A stretch of DNA of 64,000 nt, taken from Chionoecetes opilio (lineage: Eukaryota; Arthropoda; Malacostraca; Decapoda; Majidae). The notes beneath the pieces were generated by a model. It was given only the letters and a program-made list of their open reading frames with translations. It was not told where the DNA came from and did no database searches. The number at the start of each line of letters is the position of its first letter. Within the stretch, counting starts at the first letter, position 1. Shown one piece after another: positions 32,188-42,407 of this stretch. The stretch is taken from NCBI GenBank assembly GCA_016584305.1, contig JACEEZ010023407.1, forward strand, positions 97,001 through 161,000, in the 5' to 3' direction. Made by a program: the position numbers and the translations under genes.

Positions 32188-32278
32188 TTCGTAACTCTAG
32201 TAGTCAAGTTCAACTCTGCGCTGAGTGTACGAAACGACTATGGTTTCATATAGACTACGAAACAACATTTGGTAATAA

Positions 32279-33065
32279 TGTACGAGAGTTTCGCGGTCGT
32301 TTTCAGAGACACCAACTATTTTTTCTTGGCCTAAAATAGGTGCTTGTTCTAATGGAGATAGTTTTATTTTGCGCAACACCCCCCCAAAAAAAAAAATAAT
32401 AATTATAATAATAATGAAACCTAACCTAACCTTATAGGTTTTAATGAAACCTAACCAAACCTTAAAGGTTTTAATGAAACCTAATCTAACCTTATAGGTT
32501 TTAATGAAACTTAACCTAACCTAAAGGTTTTAATGAAACCTAACCTAACCTTAAAGGTTTTAATGAAACCTAACCTAACCTTATAGGTTATAATGAAACC
32601 TAACCTAACCTTAAAGGTTTTAATGAAACCTAACCTAACCTTAAAGGTTTTAATGAAACCTAACCTAACTTTAAAGGTTTTAATGAAACCTAACCTAACC
32701 TTAAAGGTTTTAATGAAACCTAATCTAACCTTATAGGTTTTAATTAAACCTAACCTAACCTTAAAGGTTTTAATGAAACCTAACCTAACCTTAAAGGTTG
32801 TAATGAAACCTAATCTAACCTTATAGGTTTTAATTAAACCTAACCTAACCTTAAAGGTTTTAATGAAACCTAACCTAACCTTATAGGTTTTAATTAAACC
32901 TAACCTAACCTTAAAGGTTTTAATTAAACCTAACCTAACCTTAAAGGTTTTAAACTAAACCTAACCTAACTTTAACCACAAGGTATACTTTTTTTTTTTT
33001 TTTTTTTTTTTTTGCGCAAAATAAAGCTATCTCCATTACAACAAACACCGCTTATTAGGAAGCGC
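32279..33065. mobile_element. Inverted-repeat element expanded by a telomere-motif minisatellite
   Basis: Left GTACGAGAGTTTCGCGGTCG with GTGCTTGTTCTAATGGAGAT and right ATCTCCATTACAACAAACAC match the arms of 27154-27549. The right outer arm is shortened. Centre filled by the minisatellite 32400-32975 and a run of about 24 T (32990-33013). Confidence 0.65.
32400..32975. repeat. 30-bp minisatellite containing CCTAACCTAACC
   Basis: About 19 units of TTAAAGGTTTTAATGAAACC plus TAACCTAACC, with variants ATAGG, AATTAAACC and AATCTAACC. Each unit holds two to three CCTAA (arthropod telomere-type) motifs. No unit has coding value. Confidence 0.9.
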
Positions 33066-33207
33066 TATGATAATTTGTATCATAACCGCACTCAGGTCTG
33101 TATGCATTTTGCACATCAAAACACAGATCACCGTGTAATAGTTTCGTTGAGCAGCTCAGTGAAATCTGTTCAGTGAGCAGAAAAGTGCCCGTGTAATAGC
33201 GCCTTTA

Positions 33208-33532
33208 GGGGTGTTGAAAAAATTCCCTAGATCTAGGGAAAATTCATTGGATTTCTTCTGAGTCCAGAGACGTGTGAACCTTCACAGAATGACGACTGAA
33301 GTGTCGAGAAGCCCCCCATCCCCCACTAGGAGGTTAGGTTAGATTTGTTTAGGTTAGGTTAGATTTGGCTAGGTTAGGTTAGGTTAGGTTAGATTTGGTT
33401 AGGATAGGTTATCGGTGGGTCAAGCCCCCCGCTTGGTTAGGTTAAATTTGGCTAGGTTATGTTAATTTTGGTTAGGGAAATTTCTCTAGATATAAAGGAA
33501 TTACCCTAGATCTAGGGAATTTGTGCCCCTAC
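33208..33532. mobile_element. Small inverted-repeat element with CCCTAGATCTAGGG ends
   Basis: TTCCCTAGATCTAGGGAA near both ends (33225-33242, 33507-33522), outer AGGGGTGTTG / GTGCCCCTA. Interior holds TTAGGTTAGG-type repeats (33330-33480). It abuts the Harbinger element, whose TTA flank it shares. Boundaries approximate. Confidence 0.5.
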
Positions 33533-34355
33533 ACAACTCTGTAATTACGTGTTTCCGACGCATAATTTGTTCCCAACCCGAAAACCCCGCATTCCCACAG
33601 GTCCCCAAACTTGTTTGTGGGGGAAGTGGAAGAGTCTGGGCAAACACTAGACATTTATCCTATATAGGTATACCTATTCAAACTTGTATGACTAATGGTT
33701 AAAAAAACTGTGAAACTCATGTTAATTTCAATTTTCTCGTATTGCATTGGCTCGTCAAGTAACACTTAAACCATAATGTATACTACTACTTATTATGAGG
33801 AAAGACAACAAAAGGAACTCAATTAATAAGGTATTTTAATACTATCATAACCATGAATATAGACAACCTACAAAGAGAAGAACCTACGACGAAGAAAAAA
33901 TTTCGAGTTGTTTTGGGCGAAATTGATATTCCAGGTGCTATGTTCTCGCTGACAACACTACAGAAGACCTGAGGTGATGGTTGATGTGCAGAGGCTTCTA
34001 AAACAAGAAAACAGTCACAGCAGAGTCTCATTTAGAGGTAAGCAAGTGGTAGGGACACAATACGTACTACCTACCACTTGCTTACCTCTTGACGAGGCTC
34101 TGTTATGACTCTGTTTTCCTAGTTTAGAAGCCTCGATCTGCACATCAGCCATTACCTCAGGTCTTCTCTATGTGTTGTCAGCGAGAACAGAACACGGTAA
34201 TATACGTAGCACCTGGAATATCAATTTCACGCAAAATAACTCTAAATTCTTCCATCGTCGTAGTTTTCCCTCCGTAGGTCCACCCGCAGTGACCCCGACT
34301 TATCCCCACAATGTACCGATGTAAACAAACCGTGACGTAGTTATGTCTGGGGCCC

Positions 34356-34847
34356 ATTTGCTTGCCGAGAAAGACCGAAATGTTGGTCTTAAAAAAACAG
34401 GGCAATTTTAGCCGAGTTTGGGCCGCGTTTGTGTTGCCGGCTGAATATTACCAGAAAAGTTGCTCGTGTGACCGCGGCTTTAAGGTGAACCAATGAGAGA
34501 AGGGAAGGAGATAAAAGGAACAGGGCAGGGAATCAAAATGTGGGCCAGAAGCTTGACATACGACGCCGGGGAAGGGAAGACATAAAATAAACCTCAAGGT
34601 CTTTCCTTAGAGAAGGTCAGTTCACTTCTAACCCATGCTCCGCCCACTGGAGCGTGACGTCAATGTGTATGCAGACCGGGGTGGCTACTATAGATCACGA
34701 GATCACATAAGGGTCACGGGGTCAGGTATCGCCTGAACATCGTGACTGTCACTCAGGAAGCTCTGTCGCCACATAGTTATAGTTGCCCCCTTTTAACCTG
34801 CTCTGTCTTTCACACACACACACACACACATACACACACACACACAA
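34356..34847. other. Spacer with TIR remnant and (CA)n
   Basis: 34395-34487 is a copy of the GTCACACGAGC...GCCGGCAACAC TIR found at 28970 and 29574. (CA)n at 34813-34846 directly precedes LINE coding sequence. No gene seen. Confidence 0.5.
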
Positions 34848-34859
34848 GAGATGAGGAAG

Positions 34860-34962
34860 AAAAGAAAGTGCCAAAAGAAATATTTAAAGTAGTAGAAGAA
34901 AATACGGAGATAGAAGAAGAAATAGAAGAGATACATAGATTAGGCAAATATATTTATGGGTA
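34860..34962 (+). pseudogene. LINE ORF1 N-terminal part
   Basis: KKVPKEIFKVVEENTEIEEE then IEEIHRLGKY, acidic-helical sequence that continues after the SINE as GARPLKDKFRSQNTAQDILS. Such a RLG(K/R)Y...RPxKxxF order is familiar from ORF1 of this LINE group. Confidence 0.5.
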
Positions 34963-36180
34963 CTCCGTAGTGTAGGGGTAGCACGCTCGGTTCACAACTG
35001 AGAAGTCCCGGGTTCGATCCCCGGGCGGAGCGGAAACTGTTGGGCTGTTTTCTTAAAAACCCGAGCCCCTGTCTACCCAGCAGTGAATGGGTGCCGGGTG
35101 TTAGCCGGGGGCTTGTAACCCGCCTCCCGGGGTGCTGGCTTCGGCCAACACTATAAGCAAAGACATTCTACAACAAGATACCTCACTCCGGGGTGGCCTG
35201 TGGTGCACGTGAAATCGACCTCCGCCGTGCGGCAGGAGTTAACCAGTCTGCTGGCTCATTCACTTGCTGCATATGACTATCAATGAAAATCATATAGACT
35301 ATGGTTTATCAGTATATATGATATACTGTTATCTTCGTAAATGTTTGTTCTATAATATTATCAAATACAAAACAGTAAAACACGCTAAAGAAATGCCATT
35401 ACGAGACTGAAGAAATATGCATGATGCATTCATTGCAGAAATATGCTCTGAAGAAATATGCATATGCATTCACTTCAACTCTTCGCTATTTAAAACTTTG
35501 CGAGTCAACATTTACCATGAAACATATCAATAGAAGCGCAATTTTATTAGCTTTCCATTGATATATTTCATTTTCTGATAAATGAATTAGAACCATGCAT
35601 ACATTACCGTTAACTAAATAAATAACATCATCAATCGGGAAATTTTCCCGATTGATGATGTTATTTATTTAGTTAACGTTAATTTATGCATGGTGCTAAT
35701 TCATTTATCAGAAAACGAAATATATGTGAATAAATAACATCATCAATCGGGAAAATTACCCGATTGATGATGTTATTTATTAAGTTAGCGGTAATGTATG
35801 CATGGTTGTAATTCATTTATCAGAAAACGAAATATATCAATGGAAAGCTAATAAAATTGCGCTTCTATTGCTATGTTTCATGGTAAATGTTGACTCGCAA
35901 AGTTTTAAATGGCGAAGAGTTGAAGTGAATATTCTTTGGTCATATGCAGCAAGTGAATGGGCCAGCAGACTGGTTTAACACCTGCCACACGGCGGCGCTA
36001 CCGTCGGCGGATAACAGAAGTTGCATTGGAGGGACCGCGAGTGAGGTGTCTTGTTGTAGTGTCTTTGCTATAGCACTAGCAGACAGCTCTCTAGGGGTAG
36101 TCTGAGAGAGAGCTGTCTGGTTACAGTGGAGATCCATCTCACCTGCGTAGATAACTGACGAAATTCTTCAAAACAAATCA
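34963..36180 (+). mobile_element. tRNA-Val-like SINE, split by a palindromic element
   Basis: Head 34963-35030 folds as a tRNA: CTCCG/CGGAG acceptor, anticodon arm CTCGG-TTCACAA-CTGAG (anticodon CAC, Val), T arm CCGGG-TTCGATC-CCCGG. A-box TAGTGTAGGGGTAGCACGC, B-box GGTTCGATCCC. The body (GCTGTTTTCTTAAAAACCCGAG, CTACCCAGCAGTG, CTGGCTTCGGCC) is the cleanest of the window. After the insert 35154-36073 the SINE resumes at TTACAGTGGAGATCC and ends in an A-rich tail (36155-36180). It lies in LINE ORF1. It is a SINE and not a functional tRNA gene. Confidence 0.8.
35154..36073. mobile_element. 920-bp palindromic element inside the SINE
   Basis: Ends AAGCAAAGACA / TGTCTTTGCT, flanked by CACTA (35149-35153, 36074-36078). 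Arms match through 130 bp of outer sequence and again through about 120 bp of inner sequence (GAGTTGAAGTGAAT, TTTAAAACTTTGCGAGTCAA). The middle has a 65-bp perfect-looking palindrome at 35611-35675 and a second one, 53 bp, at 35729-35781, both made of AATAACATCATCAATCGGG and its complement. Confidence 0.75.
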
Positions 36181-36189
36181 AAACAAACA

Positions 36190-36480
36190 AAATGAAGAGG
36201 GAGGGGCCCGCCCCTTAAAAGATAAGTTTAGGTCACAAAATACAGCACAAGATATATTGTCTAAGGCATGGAAACTGGCAAAGACAGAAGAATATAAGAA
36301 AATATGGATAAGAAAAGATATGAATGAGGAAGAAAGAGCTAGATTGAATGTACTGTTTAAAGAAGCCAAAGAATTAACGAATTGAGAACGGTAGAGGAAA
36401 AACTGAAATTCTATTGGAGAGTTTTAGACCAAAAACTGAAGAAGTGGTATCTAAAAGAGAAAGAGTAAGAGAAGACAGTT
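36190..36480 (+). pseudogene. LINE ORF1 C-terminal part
   Basis: GARPLKDKFRSQNTAQDILS, KAWKLAKTEEYKKIWIRKDM and NEEERARLNVLFKEAKEL end at a TGA (36382-36384); in the next frame EEKLKFYWRVLDQKLKKWY follows. This is the basic RNA-binding-like end of ORF1 in this group. One frameshift at about 36382. Confidence 0.6.
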
Positions 36481-37106
36481 CAAAGGAAAATGAAAAAGGA
36501 TGGCGGGTATCGTACACAAATATAAATGGGCTAGTGTCAACATTAACAGAAGTAAACGATTACCTGAGAGCCAAGAAACCAGACATATTGGGTTTAGTAG
36601 AAACGAAGCTGAGTGATTCTGAGGATGTGCCAGTTGGGGAGGGTCAATATAATGTATGGAGGCGAAACAGAAATCAGAAAAAGGGAGGTGGTGTAATGGT
36701 TTGGAAAACCATTACAAGGAAGGATGTGGTAGTAGGGAATGTGGAAAAAGGAGAAGGTATGGCAGAAGTGTTGAAGGTAGAGTTGGTGATGAAAAAAGGA
36801 AGAATAAGAGACCTCCTACTCGTATACGTTCCACCTAAGACAAATTCCTGGGGGAGAGAAGAGTATGGAGACATGATAAGAGACAAAAGCAAATGTTTAA
36901 AGAATACGATGGAAAATTGTGAGAACATAATTATGATGGGAGATTTTAACTGCAAAGAAGTTTGCTGGGAAGAATGGTATACTGAAGGAGGAGAAGACTC
37001 ATGGGGTGGTACATTGTTGGATTTGGTAATAAATAACATCATGACTTAGTGGATTAAAGAGAACACAAGATTCAGAGGTAGCGAAGAACCATCAAGACTA
37101 GACCTA
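36414..37106 (+). CDS. LINE APE-type endonuclease domain
   Basis: Open from 36414 to 37049. Motifs in order: GWRVSYTNINGLVSTLTEVN (substrate/Mg site Asn), PDILGLVETKLSD (catalytic Glu), GGGVMVWK, LLLVYVPPKTNSWG and IIMMGDFNCKEVCW (catalytic Asp-Asn). A TAG at 37047-37049 ends the frame; past it GSEEPSRLDL continues and is cut by the pogo insert. The expected SDH box (Ser-Asp-His) is missing because of the internal deletion, so the nuclease is dead. It would nick target DNA to prime reverse transcription. Confidence 0.85.
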
Positions 37107-38149
37107 GGGTGGTGTGGGGGGACACCGTACTATTAGTGGAAAAATATTCATAAAAAATTCATTTTTTACCTGAGAGAGTGCACACTGTGCCCAAAACAAA
37201 CTTCACAATATGGCCCACCTATTTTTGGCACCTCGTCCGGTGTCCCCCCCACGAGGGGGGACACCGGATCAGGTATGGGGGGGCACCGTATGATATTTTT
37301 AAACTCATATTACATCAAACATTATTGTGTTTTTTTTGCCTGAAATCAACATATATGCTAAGCCTAGACACCCACCATTATTATTAGGTGATGAAATGAA
37401 AGATAAGCTCATATAAAATAGCATTTATTAAAAGATAGGTCTAGGTATTTTTATGCTCACTATTCAGAAGTGCATCATGAAGGCATGCAGCGGGGGAAAC
37501 ACCTTCACCAGGTCAGCCTGCCTCTTGGTGATGCCCTTGGAGGTCACCAGGACACCCTTGCACTGTTCTGGATCAACTGAAGCTTCATCTAGGATGGTAG
37601 GGAAGGTGAACGTGTCTCGGGTGTTAGCGGACTTCATCCGGAGGAAAGAAAGGTTTATTTTCATCCTCCATGATGGCCAACACCTGAGCAACATAGCACA
37701 CTAATGTGCCCACACCCCTTCCCTCCTCCAGTTCAGCTGAACCAGAACAAAGTCCCCCACCTGTGATGTTTTCGCAGCAAAAGGGTATGATGCTGCAGTC
37801 CAGGTGCCCTCGTCGTCCACCTCATCCGAGTACTCGGAGGAGTCGTCCAGCTGAAGTCGGACATCATCACCTCCTCCTCGTCAGTGGTGTCTTCCTCCGG
37901 GACAGGCACAGACTTCTTCCGCTGTGGACCCTTCTTCTTTCCCAATGTTTTCTTTTCAGCCGCTGCCTTCTTTTGTATCCAGCTTCTGCCTCTTCTCTGC
38001 TTCAACCTCAGGTCAGATATTGCCTCCCATTTCTCGGTTAAAATGCAGGCCGCACCACTCTATCGTCCCTTTCCATAAGGACGAAGATTAGCCTAGGGAA
38101 CGGCCTGACACACTCTAGGGTTAAGTCTGTCTGTGGAAGGGGTGTCCTG

Positions 38150-38700
38150 GGTGGCAGGGTGCGCGTCGTGCTGGGCCCGGGGTGCAGGGTGCATCGTGCT
38201 GGGGCCCGGGTGGCAGGCCCTGTCGTGCTGGGGCTCGGGGTGCAGGCTTTGTCGTGCTGGGGCCCGGGGTGGCAGGGGCGTCGTGCTGGGGCCGGGGTGG
38301 CAGCTCTGTCGTGCTGGTGCTCGGGTGGCAGGCTTTGTCGTACTGGGCCCGGGGTGGCAGGGGGCGTCGTGCGGGCCCGGGTGGGCAGGCTCTGTCGTGC
38401 TGGTGCTCGGGGTGGCAGGCTCTGTCGTGCTGGGGCCCGGGGTGGCAGGGGGCGTCGTGCTGGGGCCCGGGGTGGCAGGGGGCGTCGTGCTGGGGCCCGG
38501 GGTGGCAGGGTGCATGCGTGCTGGGGCCCGGGGTGCAGGCTCTGTCGTGCTGGGGCTCGGGGTGGCAGGCTTTGTCGTACTGGGCCCGGGGGGCAGGGGG
38601 CATCGTGCTGGGGCCCGGGGTGGCAGGCTCTGTCGTGCTGGTGCTCGGGGGTGGCAGGCTCTGTCGTGCTGGGGCCCGGGGTGGCAGGCACATCATCTAG
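38150..38700 (-). repeat. Coding minisatellite, unit about 27-30 bp
   Basis: About 18-19 units of GGGGCCCGGGGTGGCAGG plus CTCTGTCGTGCT. On the minus strand most encode TPGPSTTEPA / TPGPSTTPPA. Units of 27 and 30 bp keep frame, but several 26- or 28-bp units shift it. It is part of the transposase C-terminus, after the PLNRN motif. Confidence 0.85.
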
Positions 38701-39914
38701 CCTGGGAGACACAGCGGGAAGGGTATAGCTTCTGAGGTATGGCCTTCAGCCAGTCGCTCCTCTCCATCTGAAACTTCCTCCATCAGAAGAAGTTGGAGTA
38801 ACTTCCACTACAAATTCTGGTGGTGCCGGTCGCTCGGTTACATGCGCTCCTACAAACACATCATCTGGGAAGATGTTGCGATTGAGTGGCCATATACCAG
38901 TCGCCCGGAAACCACTGAGAATGTTGGAGGGGTAGTGGCTTTGGTCCATGCCTCAGAAGCAAACTCTGGCAACTTGTGGACTGTTATGTGCTCGTTAGGG
39001 TGCATGAGCGCGTGGTCGTTCATAGGGCATGCAGGAATGTCTTAAAGGGACCAAAGCACTCACATCCAATGGCTGGAGTTTGTCTGTTGTATGCGGAGGC
39101 AAGGTAACAATCACGATACCATGCATTATCGCAAACTCAACAGGCTGAATGTTCATGTGACATTCAGCATTGTCCATGATCAGAAGAATCTTGTTCTCTA
39201 CAGAAGAACAAGACTTCTCATGGAGATGCTGAAGTGTCTGCACGAAGCATTCACCATTCATCCAGCCACTAGGATGCAATATCCCTTTGGAACCCAAAGA
39301 TCGTGTTCCTCATGAAAGCGGGATTCCATCGGCATCTGGGAATTATAAACACTGGAGGGATGGACTGCCCCACAGCATTTATAATGCCCACAAAACGTCA
39401 TGCTGTCACCGCGTTCACGAGTTACCTGCGTGGCTACTGGCTGGCCTCTCGCACACACAACCTTGACTGGCTTCATAACAGTCGACAATGAACTCTCATC
39501 CAAATTGTATATCCGGTCCGGCGTGAATGTGTACTTCTCCAAAGCTAATGTGTAAGCCTTAAGAAGGTTTCCACATTGACTTTGTTGAAGGCAACAATCC
39601 TGGCAATGGACATGCCTTCCGGAGCCTTCAATACAGTTGGATGACGGTTCATGAAGGCATAGTTACCGTCCCTTGTCGCCATTTTCTCTTTCTCCCAGGC
39701 AGCAGGGATGCTCTTGCTCCCACAAGCTATGGCATACTGGTACACCATCCTACGCACATCGTTCATGGGCAGGCCGTATAGAACATCTTGGCTGCGTGGA
39801 TGGTATAATCAGCAATGTATATTTCTTGTTGAGGGCTGAAAACCCTATGCTACGGGAAGCAACAGCCATATAGGTAACTCCATCCGACAGCTTCTTCGAT
39901 AGATAGAAGGCGTC

Positions 39915-40227
39915 CTGTAACAAAAGAATGAATTAGGACTTAAAAGGCCCTTGCTGGCAACAAAAGTTGACAAAAAAAAAAAAAAAAATAGAGCGCTTGA
40001 AGGCATCCTTTAACAAAAAGAAATTAAATTAGGACTTAGAAGGCCCTTGCTGGCAATAAAAGCTAACAAAAAAATGAATAAATTTTAAAAATCTATAAAT
40101 CTAGAGACCCTTAAGCTATCCCTGAGGTCTTTTTGCATGACCTCATCCCAGGGAGACCAAAGTAGACGTGGGATGAGGTCATACAAAAAGACCTTGGGGA
40201 GATATGGAACTAAATAGAGCAACTTAC
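39915..40227 (-). other. Probable intron of the pogo transposase
   Basis: Donor GTAAGT (40227-40222) after GCT and acceptor TTTGTTACAG (ends 39915) before GACGCC. 313 bp. A near-copy of the acceptor region lies upstream inside the intron (39999-40075, 80-bp tandem duplication, CCTTTAACAAAAAG). A 25-bp-arm hairpin (40121-40195, AGGTCTTTTTGCATGACCTC and complement) fills the 5' half. Confidence 0.55.
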
Positions 40228-40540
40228 AGCAAGAGTTGTTTTCTTGATGTTGAATCTGTCAGCGGCTTCTTTCAGGCTGCAGCTAGTGGCCACGCGGTGC
40301 TTAAAGGCAGCCTCCAGGTCAGTGCGGTCCATCTGCTTGTCGCTCTTCCTGACATATTTGCGAGGCATGATGACGGTGATGGCGGTAGGTTAGGTTAGAT
40401 CTGAAAGAGTTAATGACATTAGACATCATGCATAGTTAGGTTAGGTTAGTTTAGGTTAGCTTAGCTTAGTATTTTTTACAGTGTAGAGGCGATTCTTGCA
40501 TGGCCACCATATTATTTTGGGACTATGAGTCTGGCATATA

Positions 40541-41205
40541 TGTGGGGGATCACCGAACGTCATGCCCCCAAAATATGCAGTGTTAAATGTTTTTTTTTAA
40601 CCATAAAAAATTAATTCTAGAATCATTCTAATAACATAAATCACTTATATAATAGTTAGTTCATGTGCTTATAGCATAATAACACTGATATAGCATCATA
40701 ATTTAATACCAATCACCTTCAACTTTACACCAACAAAAAAAACACTGTTCCATTTAATTTAAATGCACTAGTTCACCACCACCAGTTAATATCATGCTAA
40801 TATGCATAGTCAGTCACTTTTTCTTATGTTTTTCTAAGTATTTAAAAATATATAGATTTCCAAAATCGTAGTGATGCGGGGGATCACCGAACGTCATGCC
40901 CCGAAAATATGCAGTGTTAAATGGTTTTTTTAACCATAAAAAATTAATTCTAGAATCATTCTAATAACATAAATCACTTATATAATAGTTAGTTCATGTG
41001 CTTATAGCATAATAACACTGATATAGCATCATAATTTAATACCAATCACCTTCAACTTTATGCCACAAAAAAACACTGTTCCATTTAATTTAAATGCACT
41101 AGTTCACCACCACCATTTAATATCATGCGAATATACATAGTCAATCACTGTTTGTTATGTTTGTGTAGGTATTTCAAAAGATATAGCTTTTTCAAAATTT
41201 CACTG
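40541..41205. repeat. Two direct 330-bp repeats near the pogo right end
   Basis: 40541-40870 and 40877-41205 begin GGGGGATCACCGAACGTCAT and agree closely throughout (about 95% by eye). The leading GGGGGATCACCG echoes the subterminal GTTGATCCCCCGC motifs at 41209-41245, so they may be transposase-binding arrays. Confidence 0.8.
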
Positions 41206-41612
41206 TACGTTGATCCCCCGCACTTCACCATACGTTGATCCCCCGCGCCACCATTTTTTTTGTAAATAATACCACCGCGGCCTGTTCGAAAGCATGCACT
41301 ACTTTTTCACTCAATAACATGTCAATACGGTTATACCTCGTATTGCAACTTACCTCAAAAGAATCACGCCATCACAGCCGACATGAGACACTATATAAGA
41401 ACGGCGAAAAGTAACTAGGAACATACGAAAAATAAAATTTCTTACCTGGTAAACACGGAGGTGACGCTGACGCTACCCTGTTGCTCGCATGTAGTTCACT
41501 GAGGGTGGCGCTGCATCCGTGGTGGCATGGTGGCGCGAAATTTGAATTAATTTTCGCGTTGTAGCCTTCGTACGGTGATCCCCCCCGTTCGGTGTGACCC
41601 CACCCCACCCTA

Positions 41613-41928
41613 TTTACAAGAGAAAGTTAATTTAAAACGAACAATATAATAGCAAAAGAAAATATAATGGAAGACATAAAAGTAGACGTAATAGAAGTAA
41701 AAAGGCTAATGGAAAGTAAAGATGTGAGAAAAGCCCCGGGTCCAGATGGAGTGTCGAATTGGATAATGAAAGAGTGCAGTAACCAACTAGCAGGAAAGTT
41801 ACATAGTGTAATTGAGAGTTCACTCAAGGAGAGCAGAGTCCCGCTTGATTGGAAAAGAGCAAATATTGTGCCAATTCACAAAGGAGGAGACAAAGAAGAA
41901 CCACTAAATTACAGGCCAGTATCATTAA
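41613..41928 (+). pseudogene. LINE RT N-terminal part
   Basis: MEDIKVDVIEVKRLMESKDV, RKAPGPDGVSNWIMKECSNQ and PLDWKRANIVPIHKGGDKEE, ending NYRPVSL at the MITE. APGPDGV, VPIHKG and NYRPVSL are the standard RT blocks 0-2. Open frame from 41667. Confidence 0.85.
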
Positions 41929-42340
41929 AGGCCTCTTCCATTTGCAACATTTCAAGAACCAGTTCACGGAACCCAAGAGTTCAGGCGTTCCATTTGCGCA
42001 CGAAAACCTGGGTCCGAGGCAAAAGCGCGTAGTGACTCAGCAAAACCCTTGAACTTTCTCTACTCACATTGAGAGGTACCCACCTCTTGGGTAGAGTTTT
42101 CAGTTCATAACAAACAATGGTCGCCTTGGGCCCTATTTCTCTTATCGTGAAGGGTTTTCCACATGCACGAGTCGGAGAGGATGTCAGACGGCATAAAAGA
42201 GGCATACAATGCCATACATGGTTGGTGTAGGCCATGCGTTCCCGCGATCTTAAACTTGATATGATCCCTTCACATAGCAGCTAGCTGAGTTATATCTCTC
42301 GTTATCTCTCGTTATCTCTCTCTCTCTTGTTATCTCTCTC

Positions 42341-42407
<67 letters not shown>

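Larger units (their letters stand above)
31418..33204. mobile_element. Harbinger-type TIR element (TTA duplication)
   Basis: Ends AGCGGCTATTACACGGGCAC / GTGCCCGTGTAATAGCGCCT, about 55 bp of inverted repeat with CTGCTCA(G)TGAGCAG motifs, flanked by TTA (31415-31417, 33205-33207). Three-base TWA duplication plus an internal MADF-like reading fits PIF/Harbinger. The nuclease gene is absent. A second inverted-repeat element (32279-33065) sits in its right half. Confidence 0.75.
29898..34355. mobile_element. Fold-back element F2, related to F1
   Basis: Ends GGACCCTACCCATAACTACG (29898) and CGTAGTTATGTCTGGGGCCC (34336-34355), flanked by AT. Arms match F1 and each other: 29898-30430 with 33815-34355, and a further inner pair at 31305-31365 with 33590-33650 (CCCATACTCCCCCTCTCCC against its complement). 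F1 and F2 carry the two terminal variants in opposite order. The left arm alone keeps an RT segment (30540-30795). The middle is filled by a Harbinger-type element and a MITE. Confidence 0.6.
37490..40368 (-). pseudogene. pogo-type transposase (HTH, DDE_1, C-terminal repeats)
   Basis: Start ATG 40368. Exon 1 (40368-40228) encodes MPRKYVRKSDKQ and a Psq/CENP-B-like helix-turn-helix (EAAFKHRVATSCSLKEAADR). After an apparent intron the reading goes DAFYLSKKLSDGV, then shifts frame; MNDVRRMVYQYAIACGSK and APEGMSIARIVAFNKVNVET follow. The DDE_1 core shows YNLDESSLS (39509-39483), LLIMDNAECHMN (about 39190-39150) and LPPHTTDKLQPLDVSALVPL (about 39105-39035). Next come FRATGIWPLNRNIFPDD and a proline-rich repeat tail (38700-38150). 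A last module GDFVLVQLNWRR...YVAQVLAIMEDENKPF lies at about 37765-37650. At least four frame breaks. It would bind the TIRs and cut and paste at TA. Confidence 0.8.
37107..41610 (-). mobile_element. 4.5-kb pogo-type DNA transposon with transposase remains
   Basis: Ends GGGTGGTGTGGGGGGACACC and GTGTGACCCCACCCCACCC are inverted repeats, flanked by TA (37105-37106, 41611-41612). Excision leaves LINE sequence RLDL|FTRE in frame, confirming the boundaries. Subterminal zones contain repeated GGGGGA(C/T)CACCG motifs. A minus-strand transposase gene runs 40368-37490. Left spacer 37107-37450 and right spacer 40380-41610 hold no gene; the right one carries the 330-bp direct repeats. Confidence 0.85.

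Noticed and set aside
32400..32975. True telomere end
   Set aside because: Only two or three CCTAA per 30-bp unit, bounded by transposon arms; a telomere would be uniform CCTAA.
34963..35034. Functional tRNA-Val(CAC) gene
   Set aside because: The fold is intact, but the SINE body and A-rich tail follow directly and similar heads recur at 12173 and 55304.
38133..38735. Long plus-strand ORFs rich in Gly, Ala, Cys over the GC-rich repeat
   Set aside because: All three plus frames are open through the same repeat. The minus-strand reading fits the pogo transposase tail, so the plus frames are shadows.
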